NCBI GenBank assembly: GCA_937982115.1
Contig: CALJNE010000026.1
Span: 1 to 32,959, forward strand
DNA: 32,959 nt
Source of the DNA: an uncultured Bacteroidales bacterium
GTDB taxonomy: Bacteria > Bacteroidota > Bacteroidia > Bacteroidales > ML635J-15
Reading direction: 5' to 3'
Notes under the pieces: model-generated
The model's input: the letters and a program-made list of their open reading frames with translations, nothing else
Databases searched by the model: none
What the model was told of the DNA's origin: nothing
Translations under genes and position numbers: made by a program
Shown here: positions 15,855 through 25,700 of the stretch, in pieces
How positions within the stretch are numbered: position 1 is the first letter of the stretch
Layout of the letters: every line of letters begins with the position of its first letter

Positions 15855-18407
15855 ATGAAGAATTATAAGCTGCTTTTTAATATAATTTTGACTTTATCGT
15901 TATCAATATTTTTTACAATAGATCTCAAATCTCAAAAAGAAAGTAATAAACAGAAATGGAGACAAGCAGAAAATTTATTACTTCAAGAAAAGTATGATGA
16001 AGCAGAAAAGATTTATAGTCAACTTTACGCCGCAGATAAACAGAATTTTAATATAGCTTATAAAATTGGTTATTGTTATGTTAGCAGCGAAAGCGGACAA
16101 AATACTGATTTGGCAGTTGAATATTTAAAATTTGCAAGCGAAAAAACAACAATAAAATATAAAAATAGTTTCAAACAAAAGAAAGCTCCGGTCAATTCAT
16201 GGTATTATCTTGGAGTTGCTTATAGATTAAATAAAGATTACACCAGAGCTATAGATGCTTTTCGAACTTATGAAAGCATGATGTCTAAAAAGGAAAAGAA
16301 ATCAATCAGAGGTTCATTCCTGCAACGTGAAATTAAATCTTGCCAGGATGCAATGCAGAGCTTTGACGAAAGATACATGAAAATTGAAAAAATAACTGTT
16401 GAAGGGTTGAAAGATCCACACGTTCGCTGTCCGATATTATGCTATGATGCAAAAAGATTGATTTTTACTAATGGTAAGTACAATATTTTTCCACCGGATA
16501 TTAACTGGGATAAAGATTACAGTGAAGGACCTTTTGATAAGGTTTTTATGGCAGATAGGAGAGAAGATGGTACCTTTTATAATCCGGTAAATATTCATAA
16601 TGATTTGAAAATTCCTTATCCTTATATTCCAGTTACTGCAACATCTGACGGTTCGGAATTATATTTAGTTGTTGATAAATATGATAATGGCGATTTGTGG
16701 GTAAGTAAATTTGAGGATGGAAAATATCAACCTGCAAAACCGGTGAAAAAATTAAATACTAAACGTTGGGAATCCCACGCTACAATTACTCCTGACGGTA
16801 AGAGAATATATTTCACCAGCATGAGAAGAGGCGGACAAGGTGGTTTAGATATATGGTACAGCGACAGAGACGAAAAAGGAAATTGGACTAAACCTGTAAA
16901 TCTCGGTCCCGAAATCAATACCAAATATCATGAAGAAATGCCTTATATAATGCGAAATGGACAGGCTTTGTATTTTGCATCCGAAGGTCATACTAATATC
17001 GGTGGTTTCGATATGTTTTATTCTAGTTATGATCCCGTAACAAAAAAATGGAGTACACCTATTAATTTAAAGTTCCCTTTCAGTACTTCAGGAAATGATA
17101 TGGGATATATACTTGAAAATACTCCAACATTTGCCTTCTGTCCGGTAAATGATAACAAACGACGTCCTGATATGGGCGAATGCGATTGTATTAATTTAGT
17201 TGACGAAAAAGCCCCAATGTTGGCATCACTTTCAGGTTTTATATCTTTGGATCCGGATCTTGAAGAACTCAAAATGAAGATGAGAGTAAAACTTATTGAT
17301 AATAAAACAGGTGAAGAAGTAGCCAACGTAGGAATTGATGAAAATGGTAATTATGCTTTTAATAACATTAAAGCCGGTGATTATAAAATTGTTGCTTATG
17401 CTGATGATAATGATTTAATGAATATTAATGTTGTTGTTCCACAAGATGGAAACTGGAATATCTCCAATGCAAATATGACAATTGATACCAGACCATTTTT
17501 GGCTCAACATGATACTCAAACCCAGGCACAAACCCAGACACAAACCCAGACACAAACAACTAATAATCTTATAAAAAATGTAGTCTTTTCTAAAAATAGT
17601 GCTGATATATTAGAAGAATTTAAGTCTGATTTAAAGGTATTGGCTGACTACCTAAAATCAAATACAAAAGAGAAAATACAAATTACAGGCTTTGCTTCAA
17701 AATCTGGAAATCAGGAATACAATATGAACCTGTCTAGACAAAGAGCAGAAAATGTTAAAAATGTACTATTGTCTTATGGTGTAAATCCATCTCAAATTGA
17801 TATTTCAGCTTTAGGCTGGGATGAGGCCTTAGCTGTAAATACTTATCCCGATTCCCGAATGTATAATCAACGTGCCGAAATTAAATTTGTGAACGGACAA
17901 GCTGCTTTAACTCCCGTAAATGTTTTTGTACCAACTTATTATCGTGAAAATAAGAATTTGAACTACGATAAAGGAACATTCTTCTATTCAGAAAAACAGA
18001 TATTCACCGAGGCAGTTATTGAAAATATTTTCTTTGATTTTGATAAGTTTGATATAAAACCGGAATATAAACAAAATTTAGATTTTATTGCATCATATCT
18101 TAAAGCAAATCCAACAGCCAAAATTAAATTAACCGGCCATACCGACCATTATGGAGCTGATGAATATAATATCGAGCTTAGCCGTAATCGTGTTAATGCA
18201 GTTGCTGATTATTTGTTTGCTAAAGGAGTTACTAAAAATCAAGTCGAAACTGATTACAGAGGTAAACGCGAAAATATCACCATTCAAACAACTGATGATT
18301 TAATCAGAAGATTAAACAGAAGGGTTGTTGTTAGTGTTATCGTACAAGGTGTACCACCAGTGAAAGTTGCTCCAATAGAAGTTCCTGAGGAATACAAGCT
18401 TAAATAA
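15855..18407 (+). CDS. PorE-like T9SS envelope anchor: TPR, beta-propeller, regulatory-like domain and two OmpA domains
   Basis: 850 residues from ATG 15855; the frame opens earlier at 15819 but that ATG precedes the promoter element. A signal peptide (1-27, ending DLKSQ) has no Cys, so this is not a lipoprotein. Domains in order: TPR-like helices (about 30-170), PD40/WD40-like propeller blades (190-450; e.g. GKRIYFTSMRRGGQGGLDIW), a carboxypeptidase-regulatory-like beta sandwich (458-545), a QT-rich linker (554-569) and two OmpA_C-like domains (572-678 and 720-828). This is the order of PorE (P. gingivalis PG1058), which ties the T9SS to peptidoglycan, plus one extra OmpA unit. In the second, Asp764 and Arg779 keep the diaminopimelate-binding spacing; in the first, Asp is Ser615 while Arg630 remains. 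No other T9SS core gene is in the window. Transcribed divergently from iorA. Confidence 0.85.
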   Translation: MKNYKLLFNIILTLSLSIFFTIDLKSQKESNKQKWRQAENLLLQEKYDEAEKIYSQLYAADKQNFNIAYKIGYCYVSSESGQNTDLAVEYLKFASEKTTIKYKNSFKQKKAPVNSWYYLGVAYRLNKDYTRAIDAFRTYESMMSKKEKKSIRGSFLQREIKSCQDAMQSFDERYMKIEKITVEGLKDPHVRCPILCYDAKRLIFTNGKYNIFPPDINWDKDYSEGPFDKVFMADRREDGTFYNPVNIHNDLKIPYPYIPVTATSDGSELYLVVDKYDNGDLWVSKFEDGKYQPAKPVKKLNTKRWESHATITPDGKRIYFTSMRRGGQGGLDIWYSDRDEKGNWTKPVNLGPEINTKYHEEMPYIMRNGQALYFASEGHTNIGGFDMFYSSYDPVTKKWSTPINLKFPFSTSGNDMGYILENTPTFAFCPVNDNKRRPDMGECDCINLVDEKAPMLASLSGFISLDPDLEELKMKMRVKLIDNKTGEEVANVGIDENGNYAFNNIKAGDYKIVAYADDNDLMNINVVVPQDGNWNISNANMTIDTRPFLAQHDTQTQAQTQTQTQTQTTNNLIKNVVFSKNSADILEEFKSDLKVLADYLKSNTKEKIQITGFASKSGNQEYNMNLSRQRAENVKNVLLSYGVNPSQIDISALGWDEALAVNTYPDSRMYNQRAEIKFVNGQAALTPVNVFVPTYYRENKNLNYDKGTFFYSEKQIFTEAVIENIFFDFDKFDIKPEYKQNLDFIASYLKANPTAKIKLTGHTDHYGADEYNIELSRNRVNAVADYLFAKGVTKNQVETDYRGKRENITIQTTDDLIRRLNRRVVVSVIVQGVPPVKVAPIEVPEEYKLK
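17514..17561 (+). repeat. 12-base tandem repeat encoding a QT-rich linker
   Basis: Four near-identical 12-base units of the form ACACAAACCCAG, with the last diverged. Each encodes Thr-Gln-Thr-Gln, giving the flexible linker before the first OmpA domain. Unit gain or loss would keep the frame and alter only linker length. Confidence 0.8.
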
Positions 18408-18444
18408 AAAAAGAGGCTGTCTCAAAAGGGCAGCCTCTTTTTTT
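18408..18444. terminator. bidirectional terminator between the porE-like gene and tdh
   Basis: A hairpin whose arms are AAGAGGCTG (18411-18419) and CAGCCTCTT (18431-18439), with an 11-base loop, flanked by A- and T-runs on both sides. It can end both the plus-strand porE-like transcript and the minus-strand tdh transcript. Confidence 0.9.
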
Positions 18445-18459
18445 ATTATAGTTTTTTTA

Positions 18460-19488
18460 TTATTGCCAATCTAAAATTACTTTTCCACAATTTCCGGATT
18501 CCATAACTTCAAATCCTTTAATGTAGTCATCAATTTTAAATCTGTGAGTAATCACTTTGCTGATATCAAGTCCTGCAAGAAGCATTGCCTCCATTTTATA
18601 CCATGTTTCGTACATTTCGCGTCCGTAAATTCCTTTAAGTTTTAATCCTTTAAAGATAATCTCGTTCCAATTTACTGGCGAAGTTGAAGGTAATATGCCT
18701 AAAAGAGCAATACTACCACCATTGTACATTGCCGAAACCATTTGATTAAAAGCTACACCATTACCACTACATTCCAGACCGACATCAAAACCTTGAATAT
18801 TATAGTTATTCATTACGGTACGAAGATCTTCGGTAAGAGGATTAACACAAACATCAGCTCCCATTGTTTTTGCCAATTGGCGGCGATATTCATTTGGTTC
18901 TACAGCAAAAACATTACGAGCTCCTGCAAATTTTGCAATAGCAACACACATAGCTCCTATAGGACCACCTGCACCGGTTATTATCACATCTTCACCAAGC
19001 AAATTAAATGACAAAGCTGTATGTGTGGCATTTCCGTAAGGATCCATTATAGAGCATAGGTCGTCGGAGATTTTTTCATTTATTTTAACAACATTTGTAG
19101 CAGGTATTACAAGATATTCAGCAAAACATCCCTGTCTGTGAACTCCAACTCCATAGGTGTTTTCGCAGATGTGAGCCCAGCCTCTACGGCAATTTCTGCA
19201 AACTCCGCAAGCTATATGACCTTCGCCGGTAACTCTTTCTCCGATGGTAAACATGTGCTTAACATTGGCTCCGACATCAGCAATTTCTCCAACGTATTCA
19301 TGCCCGATTACCATAGGCACTTTTATTGTTTTTTGCGACCATTCATCCCATTTATAAATGTGTAAATCCGTTCCGCATATTGCGGTTTTACGGATTTTAA
19401 TTAAAACATCGTTTGCTCCCATTTCCGGCATTGGAACATCTTCCATCCAGATCCCTTTTTCTGCTTTTGCTTTAACAAGTGCCTTCAT
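18460..19488 (-). CDS. tdh: L-threonine 3-dehydrogenase
   Basis: Zinc-dependent medium-chain dehydrogenase that oxidises L-threonine to 2-amino-3-oxobutyrate with NAD+. The 342-residue chain has catalytic-zinc residues Cys38 ([10 protein letters not shown]) and His63-Glu64 (IGHEYVGEI), the structural zinc Cys set CGVCRNC...C (94, 97, 100, 108), and the Rossmann dinucleotide loop GAGGPIGAM. The ending NCGKVILDW is characteristic of Tdh over other alcohol dehydrogenases. The usual partner kbl (glycine C-acetyltransferase) is not adjacent here. ATG at 19488; a minus-strand -7 element lies 22 bases upstream. Shares a bidirectional terminator with the porE-like gene. Confidence 0.93.
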   Translation of the reverse strand: MKALVKAKAEKGIWMEDVPMPEMGANDVLIKIRKTAICGTDLHIYKWDEWSQKTIKVPMVIGHEYVGEIADVGANVKHMFTIGERVTGEGHIACGVCRNCRRGWAHICENTYGVGVHRQGCFAEYLVIPATNVVKINEKISDDLCSIMDPYGNATHTALSFNLLGEDVIITGAGGPIGAMCVAIAKFAGARNVFAVEPNEYRRQLAKTMGADVCVNPLTEDLRTVMNNYNIQGFDVGLECSGNGVAFNQMVSAMYNGGSIALLGILPSTSPVNWNEIIFKGLKLKGIYGREMYETWYKMEAMLLAGLDISKVITHRFKIDDYIKGFEVMESGNCGKVILDWQ

Positions 19489-19510
19489 AAAAATATTATT
19501 TAATTGAGTT

Positions 19511-19518
19511 CAAATGTA
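19511..19518 (-). promoter_or_regulatory. -7 promoter element (TACATTTG on the minus strand) of tdh
   Basis: Exact TAnnTTTG on the minus strand, 22 bases before the tdh ATG. No convincing TTTG was found at the expected -33 distance, so tdh may also receive read-through from the thiS-like gene. Confidence 0.4.
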
Positions 19519-19568
19519 TAATTATTCTAATTTAATATTTATGATTTTTGTTAATATTTTAATAAAAA

Positions 19569-19772
19569 TCAACCTCCTGCTAAAAGGTGAAGTATCATAA
19601 GATTATCACCTTCTTTAACAAAAGTGGAGTCAAAATCTTCCTTTTCAATTATAACATCATTGAGCTTTACGATTAATTTTGGATATGTAAATTTTTTTAA
19701 TTCTAAAATTTCTTTAATTGTTAAAGTTTCGTTCGGAAAGACTTCAATTTTGTTGTTTAATGTAATTTGCAT
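19569..19772 (-). CDS. ThiS/MoaD-family sulfur carrier protein
   Basis: A 67-residue beta-grasp protein ending in Gly-Gly (HLLAGG), the tail that is adenylated and thiocarboxylated. The internal pattern KLNDVIIEKEDFDSTFVKEGDNLMIL is ThiS-like. It starts 2 bases after the thiF-like stop, so the two are surely coupled. No thiG, thiH or other thiamine genes are nearby, while a tungsten aldehyde oxidoreductase gene is upstream. I therefore infer that it more likely feeds sulfur to a pyranopterin (molybdopterin-type) cofactor than to thiamine, although thiamine use cannot be excluded from its own sequence. Confidence 0.85.
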   Translation of the reverse strand: MQITLNNKIEVFPNETLTIKEILELKKFTYPKLIVKLNDVIIEKEDFDSTFVKEGDNLMILHLLAGG

Positions 19773-19774
19773 AT

Positions 19775-20359
19775 TCAGTTGTTTTTTAATAATAATTCTA
19801 GTACAATATTTGCTTGCATATTAGATACAATACCAACACGTGGAGCAAGAGGGGGATTATTCTCACTAATTTCGTTAATTCCGTCGCCACAAATTATTAG
19901 TTTTCCAAATCTCTGCTCTTTGATAATTTCGTTTTGTCCCCAACCTGCCATTCCAATGCCGCAAACCAGATATTTATCGGGGAAAACTTTGCTAACGGTT
20001 TTAATAATCATTTCTTTAGCTTCAGATTTATCAAAGGCTTCAACAATAATATCACAATCTTTGAAAATGACAGGAACATTTTTCTCATCAAGAAAAACCT
20101 GATGATTTATTACATTAACTTTTGGGTTAATTCTTTTTATATTTCCCTTTAAAGTTTCGGATTTTGGTAACCCAATTTGATCGTAAAAGTAGTATTGCCT
20201 GTTTAAATTAGATTCTTCGATTTTATCGAAATCGGCAATTATCAATGTTCCAACTCCAACACGTGCCAATGCAACAGCACAATTTGATCCCAAACCGCCG
20301 CATCCGGCAATGCCAACGGTTTTGTTTATTAGTATTTTTTGGATTTCCATGAAAGTCAT
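19775..20359 (-). CDS. short ThiF-family sulfur-carrier adenylyltransferase
   Basis: E1-like enzyme that adenylates the C-terminal glycine of a ThiS/MoaD carrier. The 194-residue chain has the nucleotide loop AGCGGLGSN (18-26) and DFDKIEESNLNRQ (43-55) with the key Arg54. It is shorter than classic ThiF/MoeB (~250), and there are no CxxC zinc pairs, as in the short ThiF family 2 proteins. The neighbouring thiS-like gene (gap 2 bases) is the likely partner. Start choice: ATG 20359 or the in-frame ATG at 20350, both before the first strand. No TAnnTTTG was found between the terminator-like hairpin and this start, so read-through from the oxidoreductase gene is plausible. Confidence 0.85.
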   Translation of the reverse strand: MTFMEIQKILINKTVGIAGCGGLGSNCAVALARVGVGTLIIADFDKIEESNLNRQYYFYDQIGLPKSETLKGNIKRINPKVNVINHQVFLDEKNVPVIFKDCDIIVEAFDKSEAKEMIIKTVSKVFPDKYLVCGIGMAGWGQNEIIKEQRFGKLIICGDGINEISENNPPLAPRVGIVSNMQANIVLELLLKNN

Positions 20360-20374
20360 AATCGTAAATTTTAA

Positions 20375-20398
20375 AAAAGCCCTTTAAAAAGGGCTTTT
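20375..20398 (-). terminator. hairpin after the aldehyde oxidoreductase gene
   Basis: AAAAGCCCTT (20375-20384) pairs with AAGGGCTTTT (20389-20398) across a 4-base loop, 7 bases after the oxidoreductase stop. It has the form of an intrinsic terminator with A/T flanks. As no promoter is evident for thiF, partial read-through, giving a lower dose of ThiF and ThiS, is a possible design. Confidence 0.75.
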
Positions 20399-20405
20399 AA
20401 AATCA

Positions 20406-22565
20406 TTATTGTAATGGAGCAACTACTTCGATTAGCTCAGGTAAGTCCATTCCGATTTTTTTTAGATGTTCGATTGTGGGAACGCCGTTTTTATTCCATC
20501 CTCTACGTTCGTACACCGCATCTAGAAGTTTTTCGTATTGTTCTTCGCGGTATTTTCTGAGAATTTTTATTTTTTCTTCGGTAGTTTTACCTTCAGGATT
20601 AACACCAATTAATTCTTTCAATTGTCCATCGTATCTTTCTGCTCTGGATTCGTATTCTTCGACGGTAACAGGACCTGCAGCTCTGTATGGTTGAGCGTCG
20701 TGTTTTCTGAGACCGTAGCCTCTTCTGATATTAAAAATTCTCTGGAAGTTATAAACGCGTTCAGATTGACGAATAAGTTCTTCTTCAGTCATTGGGATGC
20801 CTGTAACACCTTCCCAAACAGAAAGGTAATTTCTAACGTGTTTAGGAATTTTATGAGGTTCTTTTTCGAATTTATTATCAGGCGGAATAATGTCGTTCCA
20901 AACAATTTTACAAAGACCTTGTAATCCGAACCATGTTCTGAACATTGGGAACCAGTGGAGAGCATCAGCTTTATTTTCAAAAGTTGGAATTTGGTTATTA
21001 ACCATATCCATAAAAATCAGCCATGCTTCGTCGTGTTGTGGACCTTTGTTGGTCATTGCATAACCGCCTTGTTGAGCCAAAGATTCTTTGGAAACATATT
21101 GTGAATATTCCAATCCTTTATTTTCCATTGCAATATCATTGAGGAAGTTGGGATCGGCATTATAATTTTCAATGAGATATTGTTTGATTTTACGAACCCC
21201 CATACCGGCAATTTTTCCAAAACCTTCGCCACTTGCACATTGATGTAGAAGTTCGAGAGCGGCTGGGATGTTACCGAAATTTAATTCTAATCCGCCGGTA
21301 ATTTCTTTATTGATAATACCATTTTCGTAACATTCCATTAAAAAGGCAACTATTGTACCCCAGGTGATAGTGCAAATGCCATAAGTGTCGCAATAGAAAT
21401 TTTGTTCGATGATAGCATCATAATCGAAAATTCCGAGATTTGCTCCTAATCCTGCAGCTGTTTCGTATTCAGGACCGTCAACAATAACTTTTTGTCCTTT
21501 GTAAGGACCGGTTTTAGGAATAAAATCATCTACTCCCTTTGCACATTGCATAGCACAACCAATCCAGCATGCGTCATTAATTCCTTGAGTAAAATATTTG
21601 TCTCTCAATATGTCGCTATGAATTTTATATGCATCTTTATGAGATCCGAATTTAAAGTTGTGAGTAGGCAATAAATCGTAATCACTCATTACATTAACGA
21701 TATTGGCAGTACCTTTTTTCCGCATTTGATTTTGGATGTCGTCGTATTCTGCCATTTCTTTAGCATAATCACGGCCGGGTACAGTGATTTTTTCCATGTC
21801 GGCAACGTTGTTCAAGTTTGGCTTAACGCCATCAATTTTTGCAACGATTGCTTTAATCTTTTTATCACGGAAAACTGTACCGATACCACCACGACCTGCT
21901 TGTTTTAGTCTTATTTTTTTACGTTTAACATCCCAAAACGTAAAGTTAAGCATTCCGATGAGAGAATTATCAGCAGCAGCTCCTGTGGATACAATACCGA
22001 TGTTTTTCGCTTCTTTTGGATCATTTGCAAAATATTCTGTTAATTCTTCACCTAAAATATGAGAATCTGTTGAAAAACCGGGATCTTCAAAGATTTCAAC
22101 TTTATGATTTATTGCATCAATATATATGATTATATCCTTATCAGATTTACCTTGAATTTCGAGAGCATCAAATCCAGCAAATTTCATAAACGGGCCAAAA
22201 AATCCTCCTACGTTTGAGTCCATTACGGAGTCAGTTTGAGGAGAAAGAGAAACAACTAAAGATTTACCTGCTCCAGAATATTGGGTGATACCTCCAATAG
22301 GACCTGGAGAAATAATAATCTCATTTTCCGGATCATTCCACTTTGTTGTTGGAGTAGTTGCATCCCATAATAATCTAAGACCAAAACCTTTTCCGCCAAC
22401 AAATTTTTCTTTCATTTGCTGACTTACAGGTTTTTCTTTAATTTCTAGAGTTCCAACATTAACATATAGAGTACGATTGTTGTAGCCTCTTTCGATCGGA
22501 TGCCAAACGTATGACCATTCAGTTAATTTTTTTTCTTTAGCTTTTAATTCATGAACGTTTTTCAT
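20406..22565 (-). CDS. aor: tungsten-containing aldehyde ferredoxin oxidoreductase family enzyme
   Basis: 719 residues with the AOR three-domain layout. The N-terminal domain contains FVGGKGFGLRLLWD and SPGPIGGITQYSGAGKSLV, typical of the pyranopterin-binding half. Cluster ligands appear as C333, C337 and C341 in ACWIGCAMQCAKG, with C552 in GLQGLCKIV. The published P. furiosus enzyme uses a C-x2-C-x3-C...C arrangement, so the x3-x3 spacing here is unusual. The reaction is probably aldehyde to carboxylate (or reverse) with ferredoxin; the true aldehyde is unknown. Best-looking promoter of the window lies upstream, and ThiF/ThiS-type genes lie downstream. A benzoyl-CoA reductase-like or other subfamily is possible. 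AOR-type fold is certain, substrate is not. Confidence 0.92.
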   Translation of the reverse strand: MKNVHELKAKEKKLTEWSYVWHPIERGYNNRTLYVNVGTLEIKEKPVSQQMKEKFVGGKGFGLRLLWDATTPTTKWNDPENEIIISPGPIGGITQYSGAGKSLVVSLSPQTDSVMDSNVGGFFGPFMKFAGFDALEIQGKSDKDIIIYIDAINHKVEIFEDPGFSTDSHILGEELTEYFANDPKEAKNIGIVSTGAAADNSLIGMLNFTFWDVKRKKIRLKQAGRGGIGTVFRDKKIKAIVAKIDGVKPNLNNVADMEKITVPGRDYAKEMAEYDDIQNQMRKKGTANIVNVMSDYDLLPTHNFKFGSHKDAYKIHSDILRDKYFTQGINDACWIGCAMQCAKGVDDFIPKTGPYKGQKVIVDGPEYETAAGLGANLGIFDYDAIIEQNFYCDTYGICTITWGTIVAFLMECYENGIINKEITGGLELNFGNIPAALELLHQCASGEGFGKIAGMGVRKIKQYLIENYNADPNFLNDIAMENKGLEYSQYVSKESLAQQGGYAMTNKGPQHDEAWLIFMDMVNNQIPTFENKADALHWFPMFRTWFGLQGLCKIVWNDIIPPDNKFEKEPHKIPKHVRNYLSVWEGVTGIPMTEEELIRQSERVYNFQRIFNIRRGYGLRKHDAQPYRAAGPVTVEEYESRAERYDGQLKELIGVNPEGKTTEEKIKILRKYREEQYEKLLDAVYERRGWNKNGVPTIEHLKKIGMDLPELIEVVAPLQ

Positions 22566-22593
22566 ATTTGTTTTGTTTTTAATTTTTTACCTA

Positions 22594-22622
22594 CAAATCT
22601 AAAAGAATTTTTGAATTACAAA
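22594..22622 (-). promoter_or_regulatory. promoter of the aldehyde oxidoreductase gene
   Basis: On the minus strand, TTTG (22619-22622) is followed after 17 bases by TAGATTTG (22594-22601), an exact Bacteroidota -33/-7 pair. A start near 22588 would leave a ~22-base A-rich leader before the ATG at 22565, as usual for the phylum. Confidence 0.65.
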
Positions 22623-22721
22623 AAAGATTTTAATCAGATTTTGAAAATTTTAGAGAAATAGATTAGCATATCAGACCTTTTACAATATTATTAAATTTCA
22701 GATACCTAAAAAAATCAGGTT

Positions 22722-25700
22722 TTAATAAATTATTGTAATCGTACCTTTGTACGGATCTGAACCATTAAAAAGGTTAATAATATACAAATATGTTCCGGCA
22801 GGTAATTTTTTACCGTTGTATTTCCCATCCCATTCATCACTTGGTCTTCCTTGCCAGATTTGCTGTCCCCATCTATTAAAAACATATATGTATGCTGAAG
22901 GGAAAAGTTCAATATTTTCAATTATCCAGGTATCGTTTATTCCATCGCCATTTGGAGTAATGGCATTGGGAATTATTAAACAATCGTTTTGTTGCTCGAT
23001 TAATATTATGTTATTAGACTCAAAGATACATCCGTTTGCATCAATAACAGTTATATTATAAGTACCATTATCAAGTTGTGATAGAGTGGTTTCGGACAAG
23101 ATATTTCCATTATAACTTAGTAGGTAAGGTTCTGTTCCTCCTGAAATAGAAAAGTTTATAGCTCCATTTCTACCTCCAATACATGATGGATTTGTTATTT
23201 CATAAAGTACCTGTAGAGCAGCAGGTTCTGAAATTAGAAATGATGTTTGATTTGAGCAACCTGCAGCATCACGGACAGTAACGCTGTAATTGCCTGCACA
23301 TAAATTATTCTTTGTGTTATTATTAGTTGAATTAATGTCGTTCCATAAAAAACTGTATGGGGGAGTGCCTCCGGTAATATTTAAGGACACACTTCCATCA
23401 CATAATCCGTTACATTTAACTGAATTTGTAATAATAGAAACAAAATTTATTGGATCAGGAGAAAGTATTGAGTTAGAAGCTGATGCAGTACATCCAAAAT
23501 TATCAGTTACACTCACACTTATGTTTCCAGATCCCAATCCTGTAACAACAGATGAATTGTTTACACTGCTTTGTACAAATCCATTAGACCATGTAAAAGT
23601 GTAATTAGGAGAACCACCACTAACAATTGCAGTAGCAGAACCATTATTATCATTTGGGCATGAGATATTGGTAATGTTTATTACAACATTGATGAAACCA
23701 ACATTTTCTAAACCAACATTTGTTGAAGTACTACAATTATTGTTGTCTTTAACAGTTACGGTATATGTTCCGGCTGATAAATTATTTGCCGAGAAACCAT
23801 ATTGTGGTGGAGAACTATTCCATTGATATGTGTAAGGAGGAGTCCCTCCAGAAGCTAATACTGAAGCATTTCCATCAGAAAGACCGCAATGTGGATTATT
23901 ACTTGATGAAATTGTAGCTGTTAATTGTTCGGGTTGTGTTATTGTAATATTATTTGTTAAAAAGCATTCGTTTGAAGACACCGTTACAGAATGATTTCCG
24001 GCACATAAACTTGTTGCTGTAGCAGAGGTTTCGCCATTAGACCATAAATAAGTAAAAGGTCCTGTACCAATTGCAGTAACGGTTGCAGAGCCATTACAAT
24101 CATTGAAACATCTTACGTTATTATTTAAAGTTGTAATTAAAGTAAAAGGTATTCCAGAATCGTTGATTATAGCAGAAGCACTTGCATTACAGTTATTAGC
24201 ATCTGTTACTGTTACTGTATAATTACCAGCAGGCACAGTAATAGTCTGGTTAGTATTTCCATTACTCCAAATGTATGAAAGAGGATTACTGTAAGTACCA
24301 TTAACAATAACCGAAGCCAGACCATTATTAAGTCCGCAACTTGCATCACTAGTATTTATTGTTAAGGTCATTCCGGGGTTATTATTTATGGTAAAATTGG
24401 AGACAGTATTGCATAATGGATTTGATGCATCAGCAACAGTAACAAAATAATTTCCGGGACATAAACCTCCGGTAGTTTGATTATTTGGTGTGCTTCCTGC
24501 AGAAAAATTATACGAAATAGATGAAGGACCGGTAGCACTTACCGTTGCGGTACCATCACATAACCCTGCACAGGTAGGATCGCTTGTTGTTATACTTACA
24601 TTCGGGATAACACCAATATTGTTTAGCACACCAGAAATACTTGCTGTACAATTATTTAAATCGGTTACTGTTACGGAATATGTATTGGGACACAAACCTG
24701 AAATTGATTGAGTGTTTTGAAGATTTGACCATAAGTAGGTTGAAAATGCTGGATTTACTGTAATAGCACCATTACAATTTCCACAAGAAGCATCTGTGAT
24801 CACTAAGTTTGGATTAGGAGATGGATAAATTGTAATGTTTTGAGTTGTTGATGTAATACAACCATTGGAATTAACATCAAGAGTAACTGCATAAGTGCCA
24901 GGATTATTCCAAGTTATATTTACAGGATTTTGAATATTTGATGTAGGAATATTTGCATCTGTAATTGTCCATGAATATGTTTGTCCAGGGATAGGTACTC
25001 CCGTATATGTAAAATTTAAAGAGTGTGCATCAAAACATTGATTTCCGTTGTAAGCAAAACTTGCTTGAGGAATATCAACATTTGTAAGAGATATGTTTCC
25101 AGAAGTTGTACATCCTGTGGCATCTGTTATTGAAACAGTATAGTTTCCTCCATTCAAATTATTGAAAGTATAGTTTATAACATTATTTTGTGTTAATGTT
25201 CCGAGTTGTATAGTGTAGGGGGGAACGCCTCCCGATGCAGAAATTGTAACTGAACCATCATTTCCTCCTCCTGAACATGTAGGTTCATTTATTGTTGTAA
25301 TGTACATTATGGCAGAAGGTTCAGTAATATTTACAGAATTAGTATATATACAATTATGCTGATCAGTAAGAGTTATATTGTACGTACCTGCTTGTAAATT
25401 TGATAAATTGTTGCTGTTTGAAGTAAAACCATTAGGTCCTGTCCAGTTTATATTAATGATTCCTGTTCCTCCGGAAATATTTGTTACTTGAATAGTACCA
25501 TTATTTTCTCCGTTACAGGTTATATTTGTACTTATCAAATCAGCGTTAGGATTAGGCAGTACTTCTATATAATTTGTTTTTGTGATAGTAGAAGTACATA
25601 CAGAATTTGTAGCAGATAGTGTAACTGTATATAAACCCGGAGTATTGTAACAAATACTAGAAGGATTTTGTGTATTGCTGGTACTTGGGGTAGCTCCAGT

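Noticed and set aside
19767..20102. Plus-strand open frame opposite the thiF-like and thiS-like genes
   Set aside because: It has no family resemblance and mirrors the codon pattern of the well-supported minus-strand genes.
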